DNA of 64,000 bases from assembly GCF_007859935.1 (NCBI RefSeq), contig NZ_SJPO01000010.1, positions 1 to 64,000 of the forward strand. The letters run 5' to 3'. The position numbers and the translations under genes are program-made. The notes below the pieces were generated by a model, which was not told where the DNA came from, searched no databases, and saw nothing but the letters and a program-made list of their open reading frames with translations. Numbering within the stretch: the first letter of the stretch is position 1; each line of letters begins with the position of its first letter. The stretch comes from Posidoniimonas polymericola. Its GTDB lineage: Bacteria; Planctomycetota; Planctomycetia; Pirellulales; Lacipirellulaceae. This document shows, piece by piece, positions 56,039 through 64,000 of the stretch.

Positions 56039-56437
56039 CTAGTCCTTCTTGGGCTCCTCTTTGGCTTCCTCAAGCGTGCCACCGGGCAGCTTGCCCTCGG
56101 CGATGAGCTCGGCGTAGGTCGGGCTCCCGTCGCCGTCGGACTTGAGCTCGGCAACGGCTTTGATCGACTTGACGATCTTCTCGACGTCCTTCTTGTCCTT
56201 CTTCGACAGCAGCTCCTCGAGGTGCTCGCCGTACGGGTTGTGGTTCGACTTCTTCTTGCCCTGATGGCAGATGAAGCACTTGGCTTCCTCGGCGGCCTTG
56301 ACGAAGTCTTCGTTGGAATTGTCCTCGACGTAGAGCTTCATCCACTCGTCCTGGAACTGCTTGATGGCGGCCGCGGGGCGGGCCGAGGCGCCGAACAGCA
56401 GGGCCGCAGCGATCAAAGCGCACGAAAGACGCGTCAT
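56039..56437 (-). CDS. Small exported monohaem cytochrome c-like protein
   Basis: The 132-residue product has a signal peptide (about 1-24) and one c-type haem motif, CFICHQ, at residues 54-59. A lysine-rich helical region (LLSKKDKKDVEKIVKSIK) follows. It is probably a periplasmic electron carrier or structural haem protein. The start at 56437 has AGAGG upstream. A longer frame reading MAELADALDLG at its front is an artefact of translating the adjacent tRNA-Leu gene. Confidence 0.85.
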   Translation of the reverse strand: MTRLSCALIAAALLFGASARPAAAIKQFQDEWMKLYVEDNSNEDFVKAAEEAKCFICHQGKKKSNHNPYGEHLEELLSKKDKKDVEKIVKSIKAVAELKSDGDGSPTYAELIAEGKLPGGTLEEAKEEPKKD

Positions 56438-56574
56438 ACCTAGACCTCTTCTTGGGGATTGCGTGATCGTTGCCACCGGAGTCGCTAGGCAGGCCGCCCG
56501 GATGGATCTCATCGGGCGGGGGCGACGCCAGTGGCTGGTGCTCGTGGGTGAGACTCTCGTACTCAGGGAAGCAG

Positions 56575-56656
<82 letters not shown>

Positions 56657-56757
56657 GCTTCCCTAGCGGTGCCGCCCCCCGGTGAGGGGGCGGCTCGCTA
56701 CTACTATATCTGACGAAATGCCGCCCGGCCAGCAGACTCCGGGAGACCGCGGCGGGG

Positions 56758-58140
56758 CTACACCACCTCGGTCTTGCCGGGGACCGGCACCGGGTAGCGT
56801 CCGTCCTCGTCGGGGGTGACAGGCGCCGGGGCGTCCCAGGCGTGGATGTCACCGGACAGCCGCAGCTCCGAGGCGATCGCGTCGTCCCAGCGGATCTGCT
56901 TGCCGCTGTAGGTCACCATCCGGCCGAGGATGGCCGACATGGTGCTGTGGGCGCCGTACTCGGTCTCATTCTGGATAACGCCCTTGCGGAGGTTCGCGAT
57001 CAGGTCGGTCTGCTCCTGCTGGTGGCCCTGCGGGTTGCGGCCCTCGTACCTCCAGGCGACCTTGCCGTCGGGGGCGTAGATCGTGCCGCCGCTGATGTCG
57101 GCCGTCCCCTCGGTCCCGTGGGCGTGCTCGCTCACGTTGTTGACGCAGCCCGATTGGTGGCGGCAGGCGCTCAGCATCTTCGCGCCGCCGGGCATGGTGA
57201 ACTCGACCATGTGGTGGTCGAAGATCTGGCCGTACTGCTTGCCGGTGCGGACCTCGCGTCCGCCCATGCCGTAGGCGTACTCGGGGACGGCGTCGAAGAG
57301 CCAGTTGCTGACGTCGATGTTGTGGATGTGCTGCTCCACGATATGGTCGCCGCAGAGCCAGTTAAAGTAGTACCAGTTCTCGACCTGGTACTCCAGCTCG
57401 TTGGGCCGCCGGCCCAGCCGCTGTGCCAGGTCGTAGCGGGAGCGGTTCCACAGCGGGCCGCTGTTCCAGTAGACGCGGGTCAGGATGATGTCGCCGATGG
57501 CGCCATCTCGCAGCCGCCCAATGGTCTCGATGTACTTCGGCTCATGCCGCCGCTGCAGGCCGACGGCTACCGCCGTGTTGTTCTTCTTCGCGATCTCGCC
57601 CGCGGCGAGCACCCGCCGCACACCGTGCGCGTCGGTCGCCAGCGGCTTCTCGGTGAACACGTGCTTGCCGGCGTTGACGGCGGCCTCGAACTGAACCGGA
57701 CGGAAGCCCGGCGGGGTCGCCAGCACGACCAGGTCGCAGTCGGTCTCGAGCAGGCCCTTGTACGCGTCGAGGCCAACAAACTGGCGCTCGGCCGGCACGT
57801 CGACAATGTCGGCCACGTTGCCCGGCCCGTCGCCGATGCGTTCACGGGCGGCGGCCGATGCGCTGCCGATCGCTTCCTGGATGCGGTACTCAAACGCGTC
57901 GGCCAGCGCGACCACCTTCACCGGGCCGGGCGTATTGATGATCTGACCGATGGCGCTCTTGCCGCGGCCGCCGCAGCCCACCAGGCCAACCTTGATGGTG
58001 TCGTTGCCGAACGTGTGCGGAGCGACTGCCATCGCGCGGCTCGCGACCGACGCGGTTGCGATCACTGCGCCCGAGGCCGCAAGAAAGCCGCGCCGGGTTG
58101 CGGGCGTGTTGAGTTCACTCTCTTGGTTCTGCTTAGCCAT
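56758..58140 (-). CDS. Tat-exported Gfo/Idh/MocA family oxidoreductase
   Basis: This 460-residue protein starts with a twin-arginine signal (TRRGFLAASGAVIATA) and has the NAD(P)-binding motif KVGLVGCGGRGKSA near residue 55, VFTEKPLATDAHGVRR near 155 (with the EKP catalytic lysine) and a C-terminal GFO_IDH_MocA_C domain with WYYFNWLCGDHIVEQHIHNI near 245. Tat-exported members are abundant in planctomycetes and probably act on sugars or inositols in the periplasm. The ATG at 58140 keeps the Tat motif near the N-terminus; a longer frame adds unlikely residues. Confidence 0.92.
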   Translation of the reverse strand: MAKQNQESELNTPATRRGFLAASGAVIATASVASRAMAVAPHTFGNDTIKVGLVGCGGRGKSAIGQIINTPGPVKVVALADAFEYRIQEAIGSASAAARERIGDGPGNVADIVDVPAERQFVGLDAYKGLLETDCDLVVLATPPGFRPVQFEAAVNAGKHVFTEKPLATDAHGVRRVLAAGEIAKKNNTAVAVGLQRRHEPKYIETIGRLRDGAIGDIILTRVYWNSGPLWNRSRYDLAQRLGRRPNELEYQVENWYYFNWLCGDHIVEQHIHNIDVSNWLFDAVPEYAYGMGGREVRTGKQYGQIFDHHMVEFTMPGGAKMLSACRHQSGCVNNVSEHAHGTEGTADISGGTIYAPDGKVAWRYEGRNPQGHQQEQTDLIANLRKGVIQNETEYGAHSTMSAILGRMVTYSGKQIRWDDAIASELRLSGDIHAWDAPAPVTPDEDGRYPVPVPGKTEVV

Positions 58141-58357
58141 CGCTATGTTGCCTGAAGGGAGGTGAAGGAAGTGGAGTGCGGGACGCAGTCCCGAGTGGAT
58201 TGGAAAGAGTGCCATCATGATAGTGACGGCTGGCCGCGAACACAAATTCTGCTGGCAGCGGTCGGCCGCCGGCCGGGGAACTGATCTTTACCGGTGCGGG
58301 GATCGCGCCTATACCTCGCCCTCCCAGATCCGCGCCGGACCCTTGGAACCCCGTGCT

Positions 58358-59125
58358 ATGACGAATTTCACGCAAAAACTCGCAGTTTCCCTATTTTCGC
58401 TGACGTGCACGGTGGCCGTTGCGGGCGACCTCCGCATCGAGACCCGCGTCTACGCGCACGACGAAGAGCTGCCGGTCTGCGAAAGCGTTACGCTCTTCAC
58501 GGGCGACACGGTCTACGACTTCCGCGAAGACCGCTCGGTGGTGACGATCTTCCGGTCGGCCGCGGCGGGCAAGCCCGCGCGGTTCGTGCTGGTTGATTCC
58601 GACCGCTCGGTCCGCACCGAAATCGAGCTACGACGCGTCGATCAGGCGATGGCAAGCCTCCGTAAGTGGGCCGCCAGCAGCAAGGACCCGTACCTCAGGT
58701 TTGCGGGCGATCCTGTCTTCGCCGAGACCTTTGACGAACAAACCGGCGAGTTGACCCTCGCCGGCGACCAGCTCACCTACCGACTGGTCACCGTGCCGAT
58801 GGAGGACGACCAGCAACGTCTTGCCGTGCGGCAGTTCCTCGACAGCTTCACCAAACTCCAGACGCTGCTCGAGACCAGCCTGCCGCCCGACCCCCGTCTC
58901 CGCGTCAACGAGGCGCTCTTCCGGCGGGGGCTGATGCCGGTCGAGACCAAGTTGTATAGCCGCGACGAGGAGGACCCGAGCCTGCGGGCCGAGCACCTGG
59001 CGGCGCCGCTGCTCTCCAAGCGTGACCGCGCCCGCATCGACGCGGCCCTCGACAGCCTGTCGATCTGCCGGGAAGTCTCCAACGAGGAGTTCCACCTTGG
59101 CGGCGCTCGGACCGCTTCCAAGTAG
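58358..59125 (+). CDS. Exported hypothetical protein
   Basis: The 255-residue product has a signal peptide (about 1-22, ending VAVAG), then a soluble mixed alpha/beta part that starts DLRIETRVYAHDEELPV and includes VTLFTGDTVYDF near 43. No known domain is recognised, though similar exported proteins seem common in planctomycetes. The ATG at 58358 is chosen because it precedes the signal peptide; a longer frame starting at 58217 adds residues without signal character. Confidence 0.78.
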   Translation: MTNFTQKLAVSLFSLTCTVAVAGDLRIETRVYAHDEELPVCESVTLFTGDTVYDFREDRSVVTIFRSAAAGKPARFVLVDSDRSVRTEIELRRVDQAMASLRKWAASSKDPYLRFAGDPVFAETFDEQTGELTLAGDQLTYRLVTVPMEDDQQRLAVRQFLDSFTKLQTLLETSLPPDPRLRVNEALFRRGLMPVETKLYSRDEEDPSLRAEHLAAPLLSKRDRARIDAALDSLSICREVSNEEFHLGGARTASK

Positions 59126-59157
59126 CTTCGATGTGGTAGCAGCTCTGGCTTAGTCGA

Positions 59158-59973
59158 TCAGTGGCGGCGGGAAGCCCCGCGCTGACGACGCGCTTCGTAC
59201 AGCAGCACGGCCGCCGTCACCGATACGTTTAGGCTGTCTCCCACGCCGAGCATCGGCAGCGACACCGGCCGCGCGCCGGCCGTGTGCCACGCGTCGGTCA
59301 GGCCAGTCGCCTCGGCCCCGAGGACGATCGCCGCCGCTCCGCTCAGGTCCGCCTGCCAGCAGCTCTCGGTCGCGTCGGGCCGGGTGGCGAATACCGCGAC
59401 CCCGCTCTGCCGCAGCCAGTCGATGCACTCGGCGGCCGTCGACACCACGACCTTGTCGAGGAACACCGTCGCGACGCTTGCGCGGATGGCGTTGGGGTTG
59501 TAGAGGTCGATCACCGGGTCGGCCACCACCACCGCGTCGGCGCCTGCGCCGTCGGCCGTGCGGAGCAGGGCGCCAAGGTTGCCCGGCTTCTCGACCCCCT
59601 CGATCACCGCGATGAGCGGGCGTTCTGGCAGGTCCGGCAGGTCGGCCAGCGTGCGGCGACTCGTGGCGGCGATGCTCACCACGCCGTCGAGCCGGTCGCC
59701 GTAGGCGAGCTTCTCGAACGCGTCGGGTGAGACCCCCACCACTTCCACGCCGCGGGCCTCGAGCTCTGCGGTTGCCTGCCGCCCCGCCTCGCCGAGCAGC
59801 TCCTCGCAGACAAACGCGGTCCGCAGATCGGCCCCGCAGGCCAGGGCCCGCGTGCTCTCCCGGGCGCCGTAGACCAGGGTCTGGCGGTGCTCGTCCCGCT
59901 GCTTGCGGTTGCGCAGGGCGGCGGCCTCCTTGAGACGCGGGTTGTGGCGGCTGGTGATTTGGGTGGGGGGCAT
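59158..59973 (-). CDS. TrmH/SpoU-family RNA 2'-O-methyltransferase
   Basis: This 271-residue SPOUT enzyme methylates 2'-OH groups of rRNA or tRNA with S-adenosylmethionine. It has the SpoU substrate-binding domain (start about 1-95) and the knot domain with EGVEKPGNLGALLRTADGAG near 120, IVLGAEATGLTD near 218 and SLPMLGVGDSLNVSVTAAVL near 236. The target nucleotide cannot be told. It is transcribed away from a GGCT-fold gene. Confidence 0.92.
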   Translation of the reverse strand: MPPTQITSRHNPRLKEAAALRNRKQRDEHRQTLVYGARESTRALACGADLRTAFVCEELLGEAGRQATAELEARGVEVVGVSPDAFEKLAYGDRLDGVVSIAATSRRTLADLPDLPERPLIAVIEGVEKPGNLGALLRTADGAGADAVVVADPVIDLYNPNAIRASVATVFLDKVVVSTAAECIDWLRQSGVAVFATRPDATESCWQADLSGAAAIVLGAEATGLTDAWHTAGARPVSLPMLGVGDSLNVSVTAAVLLYEARRQRGASRRH

Positions 59974-60058
59974 GCGTCGGTTTTTTCGCTACGATGGGGG
60001 CGGCCGCCGCCCTGTAATGGCGCCGGCCGCGTGATTCTCTATCCTACCCCGGGCGCCT

Positions 60059-60481
60059 GTGGACGTCTTTACCTACGGAACGCTGCAGGTCGACGCCATC
60101 TGGCGCCGCATCGCCCAGCAGCCGTGCACGACCGTGCCCGGAGTGGCCGAGGGTTTCCGCGCCCGCCGGGTCTGCCGCGCCGACTACCCGGCGATGACCG
60201 AGCAGGCCGGCGAGTCGGTTGCCGGGCTGGTGTACTGCGGGGTGGGCGAAGCCGCGCTGCGGCGTCTCGACGCGTTCGAGGGGCCGCAGTACATCCGACG
60301 GGCGATCGCTGTCGCGTGCGCGGACGGGCAGACCCGCCGCTGCCAGGCGTACCTGTTGGCGGCGAGCAGGATTGACGAGCTCTCCGACGAGCCGTGGACC
60401 CTCGCGGACTTCATCGGCAGCGACGCCTGCCAGCGCTTCACCCAGACCTACGTCGGCTTTGATTCTTGTGAGGACTCCTAG
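60059..60481 (+). CDS. Gamma-glutamylcyclotransferase-fold protein (AIG2-like)
   Basis: The 140-residue product has the GGCT/AIG2 fold signature: VFTYGTLQ at the start (residues 3-10), YPAMTEQAGESVAGLVYCG near 43 and RLDAFEGPQYIRRAIAV near 69, with the catalytic Glu of FEG. AIG2-like enzymes act on gamma-glutamyl amines or related compounds. The start is GTG at 60059. It ends three bases before the cupin gene, so the two are probably co-transcribed. Confidence 0.88.
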   Translation: MDVFTYGTLQVDAIWRRIAQQPCTTVPGVAEGFRARRVCRADYPAMTEQAGESVAGLVYCGVGEAALRRLDAFEGPQYIRRAIAVACADGQTRRCQAYLLAASRIDELSDEPWTLADFIGSDACQRFTQTYVGFDSCEDS

Positions 60482-60484
60482 GGT

Positions 60485-61003
60485 ATGACCGCACAGGAAA
60501 TCATCGAGCTGCTCGGCCTCGCGCCGCTCCCGCAGGAAGGGGGCTTCTACCGCGAGACCTACCGCGCACCGCTGGAGATCCCCGAGTCCGGCCTGCCCGG
60601 CGTGTACGAGGGCGACCGCAACGTGTCGACCGCCATCTACTTCCTGATCACGCCGGACGAGTGCTCTGCGCTGCACATCCTGCCGACCGACGAGCTGTTC
60701 CACTTCTACGCCGGCGACCCGGTCGACATGCTGCTGCTCTACCCGGACGGCCGGGTCGCCAACGCTGCGCTCGGCGTCGACCTGGCGGCCGGCCAGCGGC
60801 CGCAGGCCCTCGCGCCGGGCGACGTGTGGCAGGGCTGCCGCCTGCGTGACGGCGGCGAGTGGGCGCTGCTCGGCTGCACGGTGGCGCCCGGGTTCGACTT
60901 CCGCGATTTCCACGTTGTGACCGCTGAGCAGGTCGAAGAGCTCAAGCAGAAGTTCCCCAGCGTCGCCAACGAAATCGACCGCCTGACTCCCAATCAAAGG
61001 TAA
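60485..61003 (+). CDS. DUF985-family cupin protein
   Basis: This 172-residue protein has the cupin pattern of the DUF985 family: LGLAPLPQEGGFYRETYR near 10-27, STAIYFLITPDECSALHILP near 49 and DELFHFYAGDPVDMLLL near 70. DUF985 proteins are small metal-binding barrels of unknown function. It lies three bases after the GGCT gene and six bases before the isoaspartyl peptidase gene, in one plus-strand group. Confidence 0.9.
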   Translation: MTAQEIIELLGLAPLPQEGGFYRETYRAPLEIPESGLPGVYEGDRNVSTAIYFLITPDECSALHILPTDELFHFYAGDPVDMLLLYPDGRVANAALGVDLAAGQRPQALAPGDVWQGCRLRDGGEWALLGCTVAPGFDFRDFHVVTAEQVEELKQKFPSVANEIDRLTPNQR

Positions 61004-61009
61004 CCCGCT

Positions 61010-62005
61010 ATGAATTGCTCCACCGTCCTGCCGCGGCTGCTTACTATCACCATCGCCTGCGCGGGCTCCTGCCTTGCGGCTGCGGCCGAGCCGCCTGCCT
61101 ACGTGATCGCCCTGCACGGCGGCGCGGGTGGCTGGCAGTCGCTTACCGACGAGTCCCGCGGCGAGGTCGAGGCGACCCTCCGCCGGGCGCTCGACACCGG
61201 CCGCCAGGTGCTGGCGGGGGGCGGCGCGAGCCTCGACGCGGTCGAGGCGACCATCCGCGTGATGGAGGACGCCCCGTGCTTCAACTCCGGCAAGGGCGCC
61301 ATCTGCAACATCGACGGCGAGCACTGGCTCGACGCCAGCATCATGGACGGCCGCGACCGCGCGGCCGGCGGCGTGACGAACATCACCAACGTCAAGAACC
61401 CGATTTCGCTCGCTCGGCTGGTGATGGAGAAGTCGCCCCACGTGCTGCTCGGCGGCCGTGGCGCCGAGCGGTTCGCCAAGCAAATGGGCGTTGAGCTGGT
61501 CCCGCAGAGCTACTTCCACACGCCCGCCAGCGACGACGACTTGGCGGCGTGGAGAAAAGAGAACCCGACCCCTGCCCCCGAGGCTTCTCCGCAGGCACTC
61601 GTCGAGACCGTCGGCTGTGTCGCCCTCGACCGGCACGGCAACCTGGCGGCCGGCACGTCGACCGGCGGCCGCACCGGCAAGCTGCAGGGGCGGATCGGCG
61701 ACTCGCCGATCGTCGGCGCGGGCACCTACGCCGACAACGCCACCTGCGCCGTCAGCGGCACAGGCGTCGGCGAGCTGTACATCCGCCACGCGATCGCGTA
61801 CGACATCTCCGCCCGGATGGCTTACAAGGGCGATAGCATGGCTCACGCAATGCACATCAACCTGTTCGAACGGCTCGCTGAGGGCACCGGCGGGCTGATC
61901 GGCATCGACCACGACGGCAACGCCGTGCTCGACTTCAACACCCGGGCGATGCCCCGCGGCGTCGCGGACGCGGGCGGGCGGTTCGAGATCAAGATCGAGA
62001 GATAG
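61010..62005 (+). CDS. Exported isoaspartyl peptidase/L-asparaginase
   Basis: This 331-residue Ntn-hydrolase has a signal peptide (about 1-25), IALHGGAGGWQSL near 33 and the autoprocessing site at Thr200 in ETVGCVALD, which becomes the new N-terminal nucleophile after self-cleavage. GGRTGKLQGRIGDSPIVGAG follows near 222. It hydrolyses isoaspartyl bonds and asparagine, probably in the periplasm. The residue before the nucleophile is Glu. It is six bases downstream of the cupin gene. Confidence 0.93.
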   Translation: MNCSTVLPRLLTITIACAGSCLAAAAEPPAYVIALHGGAGGWQSLTDESRGEVEATLRRALDTGRQVLAGGGASLDAVEATIRVMEDAPCFNSGKGAICNIDGEHWLDASIMDGRDRAAGGVTNITNVKNPISLARLVMEKSPHVLLGGRGAERFAKQMGVELVPQSYFHTPASDDDLAAWRKENPTPAPEASPQALVETVGCVALDRHGNLAAGTSTGGRTGKLQGRIGDSPIVGAGTYADNATCAVSGTGVGELYIRHAIAYDISARMAYKGDSMAHAMHINLFERLAEGTGGLIGIDHDGNAVLDFNTRAMPRGVADAGGRFEIKIER

Positions 62006-62011
62006 CCTGGT

Positions 62012-62803
62012 TTGGCCGAGTTTCTGCAGCCGTTGTTCGATCACTACACCCTCGCGCAGTGGGCCTTCATCCTCGGCGTCACCGCGTTCGGCAGCGTCGT
62101 GCAGGGGACGGTCGGCTTTGCGTCGGGCATGATCGTGGTGCCGCTGCTGGTGGTCTGGGGGGTCGCCCTGCACGAGGCGGCCGCCATCAACTTCCTGCTC
62201 ACCGCGATGCAGAATGTCCGCGGCGCCTGGCGGCTGCGGCACGAGCTGACCTACCACGAGACCAACCTGCCGCTGGTGCTGCGGTGGATCGGCATCCCGG
62301 TCGGCGCGATGGCGCTCGCGTACTCGGCCCGACTCGACCAGGCCGTTATCAAACAGCTGATCGGCGGCCTGCTGCTGGTGATCGTTGTGGTGCTGTCGGT
62401 CTGGAAGATCAAGCACCGGGAGCACATCCCGCTGCCGGCCACGATTGGGGCGTTCCTGCTGTCGGGGTTCCTGCTTGGGTTCGCGGCGATCGGCGGCGCC
62501 CCGATGGTGCTGTACGTTAACGCCCTGACATGGTCCGCCGCCAAGTGCCGGGCGTTCTTGTTCTACCTGTCGGCGACCGGCGCCCCGCCGATGGCGGCGA
62601 TGCTGATCTGGAACTTCGGCGCGGGCCTGCTGCCGGCCTGCCTGGCGTCGCTGGTCGCGATGCCGCTCTGCTGGCTCGGCGTGAACCTCGGCATCCACCT
62701 CGGCCGTCACCTCGACAAGAACCTGTTCCGCAAGCTGACGTTCGGTTTGCTGGCGTTGATCGCGATCAGCTCGCTTTTGTCGCCGTGGTTGATGGGTAAG
62801 TAG
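62012..62803 (+). CDS. TauE/SafE-family permease
   Basis: The 263-residue product has about eight membrane helices in two related halves, each with a TauE/SafE motif (GTVGFASGMIVVPLLV near 31 and LLGFAAIGGAPMVLY near 153). The family exports sulfite, sulfoacetate or other organosulfur anions; the substrate here is unknown. The start is a TTG at 62012, six bases after the peptidase stop. Confidence 0.9.
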   Translation: MAEFLQPLFDHYTLAQWAFILGVTAFGSVVQGTVGFASGMIVVPLLVVWGVALHEAAAINFLLTAMQNVRGAWRLRHELTYHETNLPLVLRWIGIPVGAMALAYSARLDQAVIKQLIGGLLLVIVVVLSVWKIKHREHIPLPATIGAFLLSGFLLGFAAIGGAPMVLYVNALTWSAAKCRAFLFYLSATGAPPMAAMLIWNFGAGLLPACLASLVAMPLCWLGVNLGIHLGRHLDKNLFRKLTFGLLALIAISSLLSPWLMGK

Positions 62804-62970
62804 CGGCGCCCCTGCCACAGCCCTGCCGCCGCGTTGTTTTTTCGCAACACGCGGTTCCCGCGATCTGTGGGCGCCATCCGGTTCTGCGCTGCAAGCGGGG
62901 TGAGATTGACCTATGTTTTCGATTGGAGACGCTGCTTTACCTCTTCTCTCATCTTTTTCAGTGGGGGCTT

Positions 62971-63714
62971 ATGCTTTCGGTTAGGCCTAGCGGCGTTGGC
63001 TACACGGCTCTGAACAACCTCAACCGTTCGACCAACGGCCTCAACAACACCACGCTCAAGCTCGCGACCGGGCTGCGGATCAACTCGGCCAAGGACGACC
63101 CGGCCGGGCTGATCGCGGCCGAGCAGCTCCGCGGCGACCTGGTCGACATCGGCGCCCGCCGCCGCACGATCGGCTACGAACGCTCGCAGCTCTCGGTGCA
63201 GCAGAGCGGCCGCCAGCAGGCGACCGGCGTGCTGCACGACCTCCGCGGCCGGGTGGTCGAGGCGACCGGCGACTCGACCTCCGCCGAGCAGAAGGCCGCC
63301 ATCCAGACCGAGATCGACTCTGCCCTCGACGGGCTCGACCGTATCGCCGACACAACCGGTATCTCGTTCCCGGCGGCCCTCGAGGCGCTCCGCTCCGGCG
63401 GCGAGGGCAATGTCGTCAGCGGCGACCCGGCCGCCGCGGCCGAGGCAATCGACGCCGAGCTCAGCCGCATCACCCAGGCGAGCGCCGCCGCCGGCGCGTA
63501 CGAGAAGTACACGCTGGACGTCGACCAACGCATCGCCGAGGACCAGGCGGTCGTGACGGCCCAGTCGCTCAGCGAGATCGCCGACGCCGACTACGCCGAG
63601 GAGGCCTCGAACCTCACCCGCAACGAAATTATCTTGAAGACCTCCCTCCGCACCGTTGGTCTGCTCAACCAGATCAAGGGCGAGGGGATCCTCACGCTGC
63701 TCGGCGTGAAGTAG
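62971..63714 (+). CDS. Short flagellin-like protein
   Basis: This 247-residue protein has the D0/D1 flagellin N-terminal motif (LNNTTLKLATGLRINSAKDD near 27, with PAGLIAAEQLRGD) and a C-terminal helix (DYAEEASNLTRNEIILKTSL near 209). The middle (about 75-195) is short and helical, without the D2/D3 domains of standard flagellins (about 500 residues). It could form a thin flagellum or a minor filament component. The ATG at 62971 has TGGGGG upstream. Other flagellar genes are not in the window. Confidence 0.9.
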   Translation: MLSVRPSGVGYTALNNLNRSTNGLNNTTLKLATGLRINSAKDDPAGLIAAEQLRGDLVDIGARRRTIGYERSQLSVQQSGRQQATGVLHDLRGRVVEATGDSTSAEQKAAIQTEIDSALDGLDRIADTTGISFPAALEALRSGGEGNVVSGDPAAAAEAIDAELSRITQASAAAGAYEKYTLDVDQRIAEDQAVVTAQSLSEIADADYAEEASNLTRNEIILKTSLRTVGLLNQIKGEGILTLLGVK

Positions 63715-63726
63715 GCCCGAGCAGGG

Positions 63727-63862
63727 CGACTTTTGTCCCCTATTCGCCCATCCATTTAGAGGGACAAAAGTTGGGTCCCATTTCATGCCTCGGATTCCGC
63801 AACTTCTTTTCGGCGTTGCAGTTACGACCGGCGTTCACTTGTAGAGTACGCGACTTTTGTCC
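63727..63862. repeat. Inverted and direct repeat cluster at the window end
   Basis: ACTTTTGTCCC at 63729-63739 is an exact inverted match to GGGACAAAAGT at 63761-63771. The direct repeat GCGACTTTTGTCC recurs at 63850-63862. This resembles palindromic repeats left by REP-associated or IS200/IS605-type elements. No transposase is visible in the window. The rest of 63715-64000 has no convincing gene. Confidence 0.65.
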
Positions 63863-64000
63863 GCTCGTGCGCGCAACCAGGGACAATACTCGTTCCGGCG
63901 ACCGACGCCGTTTGGTCCTAGCAGCCGATCCGTGGGGCACTATTATTGGATCACACAAGCGGGCTACTTTCAGCAACAAAACCGATGATTGGCTGAACGC

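Noticed and set aside
60044..62818. A 924-codon open frame on the minus strand opposite the cupin, peptidase and TauE genes
   Set aside because: It is antisense to four well-recognised genes, has low-complexity Arg/Ala/Asp composition and no recognisable domain; high GC keeps stops away.
63740..63979. A 79-codon minus-strand gene at the right edge
   Set aside because: It is made largely from the repeat cluster and shows no family features.

Overview
The window is about 64 kb of GC-rich bacterial chromosome and almost certainly comes from a planctomycete, most likely the order Pirellulales (for example Lacipirellulaceae). The reasons are a PSCyt1/DUF1549/DUF1553 gene followed by a DUF1501 gene, a Tat-exported Gfo/Idh/MocA oxidoreductase, a PEP-CTERM protein, a tetrahydromethanopterin formyltransferase in a bacterium, and many secreted proteins that I recognise only as conserved in planctomycetes. 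The genus is an inference; the phylum is fairly secure.

Layout. 0-15 kb: mixed housekeeping and envelope genes (DUF1206, a TsdA-like dihaem cytochrome, DUF6428, DUF4914 with an S4 protein, PRC-barrel, PdxH, the PSCyt/DUF1501 pair, an SDR, a coiled-coil membrane protein, a DUF2513 protein). 15-35 kb: one long plus-strand locus for a type IV pilus / type II secretion-like machine. It has two PilB/GspE ATPases flanking a PilT ATPase, a PilC/GspF platform protein, three pseudopilins, a PilV-like pseudopilin and a 2644-residue GspK/PilX-like protein. 35-40 kb: a thioredoxin-fold protein, a secretin-N-domain-like protein, formyltransferase Ftr, purE-purK and a glutathione peroxidase. 40-53.7 kb: mainly minus strand, with a glycosyltransferase pair, a phosphoesterase, ATP-grasp and MazG genes, a pseudo-receiver protein, infC, thrS and an S1-domain protein; rimI and the PEP-CTERM gene are on the plus strand. 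54-64 kb: a membrane protein, an aldose epimerase, a monohaem cytochrome, tRNA-Leu(UAG), the Gfo/Idh/MocA enzyme, a TrmH-family methyltransferase, a small plus-strand group (GGCT fold, DUF985 cupin, isoaspartyl peptidase, TauE/SafE) and a short flagellin.

The pilus-like locus is the most coherent and unusual system. Three consecutive pseudopilin genes each carry a different heptad-periodic inverted-repeat element inside the coding region for the cleaved leader peptide. The pilT leader carries three tandem 20-bp units that can each fold into a GNRA-tetraloop hairpin, with one compensatory base-pair change. PilC has an extra hydrophobic segment. The putative tip pseudopilin is several times the usual GspK size and carries repeated Asp/Asn-rich, calcium-loop-like motifs. 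No secretin, PilM/N/O or prepilin peptidase gene is visible here.

Start codons were chosen from ribosome-binding sites, signal peptides and family N-termini. Where the choice is uncertain, the entry says so. Very long reading frames opposite or out of frame with these genes are GC-driven shadows and were left out.
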